NCBI GenBank assembly: GCA_907163375.1
Contig: CAJQUW010004732.1
Coordinates: 1-64,000 of the forward strand
DNA from: Prostheceraeus crozeri
Lineage: Eukaryota > Platyhelminthes > Polycladida > Euryleptidae
DNA: 64,000 nucleotides
Direction of reading: 5' to 3'
In this document: piece by piece, positions 24,301 to 36,300 of the stretch
Layout of the letters: each line of letters begins with the position of its first letter
Numbering within the stretch: the stretch's first letter is position 1
The notes under the pieces: generated by a model
Databases searched by the model: none
What the model saw: only the letters and a program-made list of their open reading frames with translations
What the model was told of the DNA's origin: nothing
Translations under genes and position numbers: made by a program

Positions 24301-27300
24301 TTCTTCAACATCAGTACTCTTCAGTGTACTACTGAAACATGACTTATGGCGAAGCATGTCACGTCGTATCATTCCTGCGGCCTTTGCCAGGTGGATTGCG
24401 TCGCAATATTTGGATGCTTCTGCAAGAATGGAGCCTACATCATTTTCAAATGCCAGAAGTATGTTCCGTCCTTGATGATGTGCTCGCAGCTGTGGAATGT
24501 GATGTAGAAGTTGTTCTTTCAAACGTGTAGCATGGACATCATATGATTCTACACCTAACTGCTCGAGCCTCTGTTTGTACAGTTTCCTCAGGTCAGGTAG
24601 CTTGAATATGGGTGGATTTCCATCAGTGTTTGCTGCTTTCACTTCATTGATATAAGTAACAAGCTCCGAGAATGCTATCGGGAAAGCTTCTCGCCAGTCA
24701 TCCTGTGCTTCCATTCTCTTGAGAGAGTTATGGAAATCTCGCTCTCTATTGTACAGATCCGCCAAGCAGGAAGAATGATATTTCAGTTCTAAGGCAATGG
24801 CATCACCTCCACTAAGTTTAGCAAGAAGTTTGCTGTCATTGAGTGTTCTTGCACATCGGTTGATTCTTTTATTCAATTTCATTGTCATGGCTTCCCTAAG
24901 CTCACCTCCCTGTGTTTCACACAGAAAACATTCCGCTTTGCTTCTTTGGGCTATATTTTTTCGAGATACTTTGTTTCTCACAGCCTCGTCCTTCGTAGCC
25001 CCTTGAGCAGAAGTTACGCTCTTTTGAGCTCGTTCCAGTTTTGTATTGCAGAATAGACGATTGCAACTGTCATGATACTTTGCATTTTTCTCTTCCAGAG
25101 TCTTGAAAATACCTTCACCTGTGTCAAGTCTTCGAGGGTCGAGCTTCAGAGGAAGAGCATTAAGTGAATGAAATAAGGGAATATTACGTGCCAAGGTAGT
25201 ATAGCCACTAGTTTCGGATTTAGCAGGGTTCGTTTGGGGACATCTGAGCTTTTCTTTTTTGTCTACTTGACAGAGGCAACACTTAGCCCAGTTGGTGTGT
25301 ATTACCTGAGAGCTTGAATCCATTTTCAGTGAAACATTAAGGGCCGAGGGGCTATCCTTTTACCACCCTAGAATGTTTATTATACTCGTAATTGTGTATT
25401 GGACACTATCTTGTATGGGATTCAACTAATTTCATGCTGTAGCCCTACACTTAGTCCGATCGTTCATCCAGTGTCATAAGTCCCGTGCGATCTGTACACC
25501 ATCCGGATAATTATAACCCCATTATCCTTGGCTCGGCTGTCCCGCGCTGGCACGTCCTGTCAATTCAGGTGCGGCTGCCTAGTTTTTCTGGGGTTGATTA
25601 GGCAGCATTTGGGATACTACGTTATTGCAGTTGCATGAAGATGCTGACACAATTAACCTAGCTGACACTGAACCCCATGCTGGGTTTCACAGCAGTGATG
25701 TCACCAATGTGCCTTGGTAGTGCCTGACAATCACTCATCTTGCTTCTTTCGTCTTCACAGTCATTTGTGTCCCTCTACCGTCTGTTTCACCGTTGGACTT
25801 GCAAGTCTCCTCAATTGATACCAGAAGCCTTTCCCACAAATGGGTATGCCGCAAGGCAGCGGAGGTTTGAAATCAAGGTTTTCCTTCCCCTAGATGAGCT
25901 GCCTTCCAAGGCTAACGAGCCCCATCTACCCGAAGCAACTGGTTTTAAGGCGCCAGTGACCCGCCTTCGCCCCTTCTCGTGTTAGTAGAAGCAGGTCCGC
26001 CGGGCTTATGTCTATAAGCCACTCGAGCAGGCTACACGAGCTGGACTTCAGTTGTCAGAGGCTGTTTGAGTCGCACGCCACTGAGAGCATTTTTTAGACA
26101 GTGGGAGCTTATCCCCACTCTCACTCCCGGCTATGACAACTTTTGGACCCATAATTACATCAACATTTATGGGTGTCATAAATGCAAATTTAAAAATATA
26201 ATTTACAATCAAAGTAAAATGGATGGCCATCTTGCATATTGTGGCCCTAGCAACCGTCTCAAAACAAGGCTTGTAAAATTTATAGATTGGTCGTTGTTAG
26301 AGAAAATGCTGAAAACAATGTTGAAATTACCTGCAAATGGTTGTTGCTATGCATTTATCAGGACCCTAGCAACCAGTACGTAAGTGATACTTAATCATTA
26401 CAACATTTTTATGCTTTAATATAGTTGATTACACTATATATCAAATTTCATCCATATCAATTAACGATAAGTGGGCCGTTGCTAAGGAAAATCAGAGAAA
26501 TTCACACTTTTATTGTTTTTTAGCGTCCTTAGCAACCGTTGCTAGGTCAGAAACTTACTCAAATGTTATTCAAATACTAATGCTATATATTTGTGCCACT
26601 TAACATTTCTTAAAATGCCTGAAAATGACCACTATAATGCTGTTACCAGGCTCCTAGGGGTCGTTGCTAGGGCAATTTTGAAAAATGGCCGCCATTTTGA
26701 AATAAGGTCGAATTTTAAGTGGCTCATCGGGTGGAATTGCTTAGATATGTGTTGAGTACACCCATGCGAAGTTTCATGCTTGTATCATAATTTGCACGAT
26801 TTAACCTATAAGCTGCTCCACTATTAAGTTGGTATCAAAATTGAGGAAGCGGATACAGTAATACATCAAAGTGCTGTCAGAAGGGCCACGAGTGCTTTGA
26901 ACATCATAGAAATTTCGCGAAATACGGAAACCATGGTCAGTGCCCTCTTCAACCGAAATTTCGTCAGCCTTTAGGATGGAACAAAGCATGTAATCATCTT
27001 TCCGGCATCTTCTCGGTATGTAAAGCAAAGTTGAATGGTCCTGCGAAAAGCCACATTAATGGTCGATTGGGATGATGTGAGGTCTTGCAATATATCTGAC
27101 ATCATAGTTTATCACCAGTTTCTGCACCTTAGTATTTATGAGCAGGAATTCAACACCGCCATCTGCACCTTCGTCCTATATTTACGTAAGCTATAAAATT
27201 GACTTATCAACTATCAGCCTATATCGTTTTTATCCTGAGTTTATGTATGGCGATCTTCTAAGCTTCTCAGGTGCGTTATGAACAGTACACATATGTACAC

Positions 27301-30300
27301 GCGGAGTATTTGGAACGAAATGGTGCGCGTATATAGTCATTTGAAACAAAACGACTCCTTTTCTGGCATGGAAATGTATTTAGGATCGAGCTTCACTCTT
27401 CAATCTCAACATGTACACCAAAATTAAGCCATCATGCTGGATTCTTGATGCGATGATAATAAGCAGCCCGCGTGTTATTTTGTCATAAGTGTCATGTTGA
27501 TAGAAAGTGAACACATGATGATGGTGAAAGTCATCCAAACATTCAATAACAAAAGAATTTTGAAATGGCCCTTTTTCGAGTTGATGGTCGTTTGCATTTA
27601 ATTTAGACGAATGACATTTTTGCATGCAACAGTATTTTGCGATGGATTCTCACCCGCGAAATTCGCTAAAGATTTGCTAAAATTTGCTATCTTTCAGTAT
27701 GAATACAACGAGGCTGCTTTTTTAAAAATATGTAAGTAGCCGGTAGATTCTGCGCAGAGTCATAATATTATAATATGACATGGTGCACAGTTCTATGCAT
27801 TTCGAAATTTTTAATTATCACTAATTTAAGATTCCAAAAGTAAAACACATAAGAACAGAATGTATTCGCTTTCTAAAGGTAGCCGTGATTCACCGTAATC
27901 GCTGATCATGTCAACCGCAACCGACCGTAACCGTGGTACCTTTAACTGTAAGCATGGTTATAACCGCGCATTATTAGTCTCCTGCTGCAGTGCACATGTA
28001 GGCCTATGTCATCGCGTTGCTGATAGGCAAAAGGAGAGAAAAGTTCAGTTTATCTGTATCTAGACTGATGTGCCTGTTTTACATAGAGGGTGGACTCCTA
28101 TTTCTCCCTCAAACGAATGCTGTGCTTTCATAAGTACTGGAAATGGAAAGCTGAACCGAATAGATTGTTTCCATATAGCAACTTAACAGCAAGAGAGCAA
28201 GTAATAAATACGTATACCAACGGAAAGTAGCATGTTTTACGAACAACCTTATTTCGTTTTCATACATGCAAGTGAGTGTCACAAATTCCTGGAAAGTTTT
28301 GAAATATGTTTGAAGATGTCGGTTAAATTAGTATGGAATGCATTGCAGCATTGACTAATGTTTTGATTGACTATCAGATGATTCATCATTTTCAGCGTCT
28401 GGCAAAGAAATATCGAAATCAGAAGTTTAAATGCGGAGAGGATGATGATGGATATTCTGTCAAACTAAAAATGAAATATTTTGTGGACTACATGAAACAC
28501 AATACCGATGACAGTCCTCTCTATGTCTTCGACAGTTCTTTTGCCGAGGTAAGTGTCTCTCTGAGACCAACTATATTTCTCGAATAGATACAAGGCATAG
28601 AAGAAGGTATAGTGATTGCTCTTGCTTTTTAGAAGCGATGGTTATATGATTTTATTATAATTTTGTGTGGTGTCGATTGATGGCAGGTTTCATGGAAAAA
28701 TTGCATTTCAGTCCGGTTATCAGTGTGAAATAAATAAGACGGTAAAGCGAATTTCTCAAAACTTTCCATCCATAAATGTGTAAACTTGCAGACAATAAAG
28801 TCAGAGGAACTTTAACATATGATCAGTTTGATCTGGTTGATCCTCAAAATTCTTGGGCGTCTGATTTGATCGCTTTAGCTATCGTGAGATGCATCATTTC
28901 TGCATGTTGAACAATCGTACTTCAGAGAGGCTGAATCGCTCTATTCCGAGGGATCTTGACAGTTGACAAGGGGATGTCATGAGAGTCAGTCACAAACGCA
29001 GCAATTTACACTTACAGGGATGAGAATCTTTCGTGGGGTTCTCAATAAGTATCCCTAATGTGTTGTTCATTTTTTCCCCTATTTGTTTATTTGGACCCCT
29101 TGAAATACAAGTATATGAATTGCCAGAGTTTGTCATCTGCATTTTGTTCGACGTTTCCATGCTCTTAGGCCTGCCAAAGGCAATGCTTTAAAGTCAATCA
29201 AATGAGCTACGATTTTTTAATGTGGCTTCACATACAAAATAAGCATTCAATTTTTGACGGACTTTATGCAAAATTAAAAGCGTCAAGTAGCAGTGAAAGG
29301 GATAGAACTTCCTTTCAATATTTTCTGAATGTCTAAAATGTGATGCCCACTCCCTCCCTGTGACTTCAAAATTTCTAATAGAAAGAAGATTTGCTCCACT
29401 TGATTTTGCTCAGCGTCAGATTGAATGAATTGATATTACATGATGGTTATGAATTCAGTGTTTCATCAAAATAATCAATGCTTCGTCAAATCTATTAATT
29501 GCAGTCATAATCTGAAATCTTCTGGTGGAGCTCTATTCTTCCATGGAATTTCCTATTTGTTTCAAAATTCGCACAAGAAAGTTACTATCTGTCATTGCAA
29601 TTAATATTTGGTATAAACCTTTCGTTCTTGACTGCAAGATAAGAATGCTTTCGCCCTTCATCAGGAGAAAGATCGGTAAAATGAGCTGATCCGGTCACTT
29701 ATTCGGGGAGTTGAAATGCTGGTACTGCGGTTGAGAAGTGTTCTGAACATCGTCAATTCTTTCTCCGGTTATGGTTTGGAATTGTGTAATGAATCCGGCT
29801 TTGATCAGTATAGTGACCAGTGTATCTTAGCACCGTAAAGTTGGGTGACTTTGGACAGTTTTGAAGTTTACCTCATATTTTATGTTACTTTAAAGTAGAA
29901 AAAATATAAACAATTGATATCACAAGTTGCATATGTGTTAGTGCAATACAGGGCTGGGAGGACCGGCACGGTACGACGCGCGGTCCGGCCGAGCGTTCAA
30001 GGTATCACAGCGCTGGGAGACCCAGCACTATTCGGACCAAAGACAGTGGTCCGGACCGTACGGACTGAGCGATCAGGGTATCTATCAAGAGAGACGTCTG
30101 TTCCGATAGTTTAAGCAATCGGATTCGGTATGACTATATGAGAGAATCTTCAGTGGAGTGAGAGTTGTGGGTTAACTGGGGTGAGTTAGAACCAGCCATA
30201 GCCAGTCAGCGAGACCGCATTACTCATGTCTGTTGTCTACGCTGTTTGTTTTAGCTGTCCAAGCCTCCTCGGCAGCAAGCGAACGTGTGTTCAGCACGGC

Positions 30301-33300
30301 AGGAAATGTGTATACTGCCAAACGCTCCTCGTTGACAGCAAAAAATGTGAATTGCATCATCTTCTTGCATGAGAACTCGAAACATTGTAAAATGTCTTTT
30401 TGTAATGCATATGCATATGTACATGGAAATGAAGAATTTTGTTTGACAGGTACATCAATGTACAATGTAGCTTACATATTTCATTTTAGCATGTAACTCG
30501 AGTAAGTGTAGCCTTCCCACAGGTCCCTATATTACAAGAATAGTAACATAATAGTGTTTGACTAGATTTGTCAAAACAGCAGAGACGCCTGTTAATAGTC
30601 TACTACAGAAATTAGCAGGAACTCTATGGACTCTCCGATTATACAGTAGCGGTTAGAACTCTTTTTTAGGACATCACGAAATATCCACCGAATTTTACGA
30701 GCCCGTTATGTGACTAGGACCACAGAAAATGACCTTGCTACTGTACATACTACAGCATTCAGCCATGTGATGTGATGTGATATCATCTGGGGGCCTACCT
30801 CATCTGCATGGACTGAGCGTCGTTGTCTTACATAATGGAGTCGCTCATTTTGACTTATTATTAGGCCTAGGGTCGCCCAGTCCGGACCGAGCGTCAGAAC
30901 GGACCGTGACCAGTCACAGCGTACAAAAAATGAGTCACGTCATTTCACGTATTGAGGGTCGCTCGGTCCGGACCGCGCGGTTCGAGGACCGAGCGTCGGA
31001 CCGGACCGCGCCCCGCCCTGGAGCAATATATTTACGAAGAAATTCTACCATCATACATTTCTTACAGTAGATTTTTTCTAAAAGCCTCAGTGTCAAAAGT
31101 CACCCCGGGATGGGGTACTTTGGACACTTGATGAGATAGAGCAAACGATTATGAAAGTATCAACATGAAAGACTTGCATTTTACCATGCAGTATAAAAGT
31201 GAGTCTTTGGAATGTTCAGTCATACTTGGCATCGTGTTTTCTTTTGATCTCGTCGTACTTATCGGTAAAAAAATCCGAGAGAAAGAATGGTATTGTATTT
31301 GTATATATGGTATGAATGGTTACGTAGCAAGCAGGTGAAGAAAGCATATAATGTTAAAGGTCTGTCTATCATTTTTACTGGGACAAGGAATGTCTTAAAC
31401 AGCATTAGTGAATGCCTGATGTCTTGATAGAAGACAAACTTGATGTTTTATGGCTTTAGTTACTATCGTAAAGCACAGTTATGTCGGCTTATCTACTGCC
31501 AAAGTCACCCCATTTCGCCAAATATCAGTGGGGTGAATAGGGACAAGCATTTTACAACACTGTGAGTAATTATTTTGACATCTGCAATAGATTCAAAACA
31601 TCATTTAGGCTATTCTGAAGTATACTACACGGATATTGCATATCATATTACTATGATGTGCTAAATAATGGTACCATTTTTTAAAGTTCAACTTGGGTGG
31701 GTGGGGGATGTGAATTAAAATTCAATTTTTTAGTTATAAATGAAATATCACAAGCATTTCAAATACCATGGAATGTTAGCCTGTGTATCATAATACCACA
31801 TTCCACAATGATCGATCGCTCAAAAACCGTTTGAAAGTGACAGTTTTGGTGCAATGCTCAGATTTCTATTGTCCAAAGTCGTCTCATCTTACGGTAGTTG
31901 CCAAGAATTTCAGAGGCTGAATCGTCAATTAGATATTTTGGATTTTAATACATTGTTCTGCCATGTAGCACTCGAGTCAGCTATTGCCTTTATCTTCTAC
32001 ACGCCTGCATTCTTAAAACTGCTTGAAATGTTTGACCAATACAAAATATCTTTGACAATGCTTGCAAGTAAATTTATGCATCCACAACTCAATCAGCCGG
32101 ACTCAGTCACAGCGAAATTGTTGACATTTAATTGTTGAAGTTGCTAGCGAAATTGTTGAGAGAGAAAGTTTCAGCTCTTGGATCGCATGATGTATGTTCA
32201 CTATTCAAGTCAGTTTAATATTTCGTTTTCCCTCCATTGCTCGATTTAGGAATATCATATTTCGTGAAGTTGGTTATTCTTGGGGAGAGAGGATTGAACT
32301 TCAACTAAGTCTTACTGACGGAGAATTTTTTCTGATCTAGATACTGTTCAAAAGCAATCTTTCAAACTGTCAGTTAACTGTAATTCTAAATTTTATCAAT
32401 TGTTCACTAGTAATCCATCCTTGGCGAGATATTCATGCTACGACATGAGGCGACATGATAGCCTGTACCCGTCTAGGTTAAAGGACATCGTCATTACAGA
32501 AATCCAGCCTATCTAACAAGCGAACGCTTTCAGCTTTAATATATATCGTTTGCTGATTTATTGACTTAAGTCAATTTCTCAGGGTGTCCGCGCTCCCTGG
32601 AAAACCTTGAAAACCTGCAAAACTCCTGGAAAATGAAATTTTACCCTGGAAAACCTGGAAATCCTGGAAAACTCCTGGAAAGTTTTAGACTTATTAAAAC
32701 ACTAAGTGCAAGTTGTTGAAGTCATACTTACTCTATGGTTAAAGTGTTTTCTATTCTTTATATCTCTACTTATTCGTTACAATTATAGCCTTCATTCTCA
32801 TACATTTTTTTGCTTTACAATATTTCAGTGACTGGAATCTCCTATCATAACGTATACAACATGAATGAGACTGTGTGGTATGGTTAACTATGAACTGTTG
32901 TCGAACTCCTAATCGTTGTACAGTATGGTGAATTAGTAGCTGTGAATTCCCTCATAAACGCTGCGCGGTATGGTGAGCTAGAAGTTGTAAATTCTCTCAT
33001 TAACGTCGTGTGGAATGTGGAACTAGGAGCCTTAAACTCCTTTGTCAACGTCGTGCGGAATGGCGAACTATGAGCTGTAAACTCCCTCATTAACGTCGTG
33101 TGGAATGGTGGACTATGAGCTGTAAACTCCCTCATTAACGTCGTGTGGAATGGTGGACTATGAGCTGTAGACTCCCTCATTAACGTCGTGTGGAATGGTG
33201 GACTATGAGCTGTAGACTCCCTCATTAACGTCGTGTGGTATGGGGAACTAGGAGCCGTAATCTAGGATTAATGCTATTACACACCTGATTGCCGTGTGGC

Positions 33301-36300
33301 AGAATCTAGTGAGGCAAAATGGTGCTGAACCTATAAACTTAATTTAAGCACCAAGCTTGTTCCGAATATTTTCAAGCACATTTCAAGTAGGTTTTCGATA
33401 TGTAGATATATTATTCCCGACACGTCGTGTGCCAATGACCTTCCTCGGTCAATTCTTCTCTGTGACATTCTCTTAAACTGATTGTGATTACTCTCATGCA
33501 TATGCAGCACATCGACCATTATGTTCCTCTTTCTGGCTCTTGGTCTTCCACCTTCCACGGATTCACGCAGCAATGCTTCAGTTCAAATGATCTTATCTGA
33601 ATGACAACGCTCTGACGTTCACCTTGTTGCATTTTATTATAGACTTTACAGATATTCTGTTAATTGCTGCATGTCATTGCTAAGTCTTATATTTTTCGTT
33701 ATTGATTCTCATACTCTTTCTCAATTTTGTTCTCCTTAATCCGCAAGCTTTAAATTTGTTACGATCGACTATATTTTCATTTTTTTATAAATATAATGTA
33801 GCCGTCTGATGCATGTATTGATATTTTTTATTTTGAATCACCTGCGCCTTAAAAATTCAACCAATTTCACGCCACTTCTCAATTTTTTTCGTCAATAATA
33901 TTAATTTTATGGTGTGTAAGCTCCTTTTCCATAGAACTTTGAGTAGAGTTTCCCGGAATTTTTCTTTTAAATTTGACGCTTGTATTTGAGTAAAATTTCC
34001 TTGCAGAAAGTCTGGAAATTTTCGTTCAAATTTGACCACTGATTTTTGGTAAATTTCCATGGAAAACCTGGAAAATTAATTTTATCCTGGAAATCCTGGA
34101 AAACACCTGGAAATTTTCATTCAAATTAGCGCGGACACCCTGATTTCTATACAACTCCGTCGAAAGACTGACTAGTTGAATGATTTGGTGTGATGTTGAT
34201 TAACAAATGCTCATTGTCAGCGTTTCGAAATACTTGATTTAGGATTGTGATATTTAAAATATGTTTTAAATATGGCCAAAAAACAATGTTTTTTTTAAAA
34301 AGTGTTGTATTGTCTGTTACTGTAAAAGGTATCTTTTCTTTTTTCGATGCACAATCCACTGTTCATTAGGCGATGTAATCCCTTCTGTGTATGTATAATT
34401 GCATATGAAATGTCAATCAATCTTTTGACATTAACTCGATACACAGTTAGTACATATAGAACAGTTACAGCGATAATCGTATCCGCCGTGGCAGAATTTA
34501 TGTGCAGTTGCTGATTATCACCAGCATTACCATGGCAAGGTTATTATTCTCATGAAGATTGCGTGTAACAGCAGATTTTAAGAAGATTGCTTCTTTTTTA
34601 TTCCGCCAATGAAAGTGGCGTGTGTTTTCGGTGATGTTTAGTGTGTTGAGTAAATATCCCTAATCATAAAAAACTGTTTTTACTGTAATTCGCATCCATC
34701 CGATTTGATTGTTTTGTCAACCTTCGTTTTCTTTTACGACACAGCAGCAATACATTTTTCAATTGTCACTTCGCATTATCTATAATCATCGCTATAATAG
34801 CTAATTATATATTTATCTTAACTGGCTAAATTATGTATTACTTCAAATGTGAACCTGTGTATTAAAGTGATTTGAAAAAAGAAATGATAAGCATTCCGAT
34901 ATGAATAATAAAAATGCCACTTTCAGTGATAGTCAAACTTAAAATGCTATTGTTGAGCATTCTAAATTAAAAGTTTCCCAAATTAGAGAGGTCTTTTTGG
35001 CTTATTTGCAAGTATTATATTATAATTTCCTTAAATTCATTAAGTCTTTTATGGAAGATTTTAATTTAATTCACCTTAAGTACTACCCCAATTCTGGTGA
35101 AACATACAGAAAACGAAAAACACTAAAAAACATTTAAAATATGATGGATAAAAGAACATTTTTTGTAGCCCTAACTTGATCATATGATTTCTATTTTTTG
35201 AGATAACTACTCAATTTTCGAAATTGATTAGCTCAATCCACAGTCGTGTACTTTCTAGCAAGAAAGCAGCTATTATATAATTATAAGCAAAAATCTACAA
35301 TGCGCTGTGATAAAGTGGACTCAACATGAAAACGATATTGATTTGAAAAATAATAATGAGTTAACATCAATTCTCGAGGTTTCGCAATATTCCCACTTTG
35401 CATAGGAAATCCGGAAATTCAGAAGTTTTGTCATGATTTCGAAACTGCAAAAATCTCTACAGTCAGATTAGCATTGATCTCATGAGTTACATAGAGTCAT
35501 GGCCTTTCACTTGCTTAGCCATCGCCAGATGAAAGTCGATTATGTTGCTACCAGTCCTCAATACAGTCATTTACTGTTAAACTGTAGCTAATAGCAACGT
35601 TTCTGGCATCTGCAGCATATGCCTTTAATTGTCCAGGAATTACTTTTGTCCTGTCGAAGAATGAAACGAATTTCGTTCTTTTCAAATCCGGCTGGATTTT
35701 TTAAGGAATCTCAAATCCGCCGCATCACTGCTGTTTGTGCTTTAAGTTTTGTGAAAGGAAAAAAATGGTCGAAACAGAAAATTGATCAGTATTGAATATT
35801 TCTGACGTAGCAAAAACTGATATGTAGATTTCGTATCAAAGGACATAATCGCTCTATCAATGCACGCGAATTATAAACTTGACCAACCGACTGTCGCATC
35901 GGTTGGACGCTCATTTTCAGAAAGTGGATATGAAAGTTAATGGAAATCGGTACGGAAAATTGTTGGTAACAGAAGTTTTTGCATAGTTTATCTTTTAAAT
36001 TGCTTGATAAAATCCAGAAGAAAACCAAGTGACTACCTTTTAAATTACTATACTGCTATACCATATTCAGAGACTGCAGATTCTTTGTCCGCCTGGGTGC
36101 TGTTCAGAAAAATGTCACAGACTTGAAGAATTTAAACACGAATATCCTTTGGAGCTCTAGACTCTGCTACGCTCTTCATGGACTCTTAAGTACGGCTCTA
36201 AACAGTTATTGCTTATGTTGTCTACGCTTTCCTCAAAATAGTCTGTTTTGAGAGATTAATATTCATATAATACTATTCAGTGTAATATTCGTTCATTTGA

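Larger units (their letters stand above)
22505..26824 (-). mobile_element. Unclassified 4.3-kb DNA transposon with about 600-bp inverted repeats
   Basis: The left arm from 22505 (TAGTGGAGCAGCTTA..) and the right arm ending at 26824 (..TAAGCTGCTCCACTA) are near-identical reverse complements for about 590 bp. The flanks carry TTA on both sides, a possible 3-bp target duplication. The arms contain repeated CTAGCAACGG/CCGTTGCTAGG half-palindromes. Inside are a satellite array (23330-23790), a 531-codon minus-strand protein (23728-25323) and a G+C-richer stretch (25330-26230). Near-identity of the arms suggests fairly recent activity or conversion. The superfamily could not be assigned. Confidence 0.85.

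Noticed and set aside
31854-32138. 94-codon plus-strand open frame in intron 3
   Set aside because: Hydrophobic composition typical of AT-rich random frames, no motif and no neighbours.
32884-33225. Open frame of repeated [15 protein letters not shown] units
   Set aside because: It is produced by the 45-bp minisatellite inside a mobile element, with no start context and no family.
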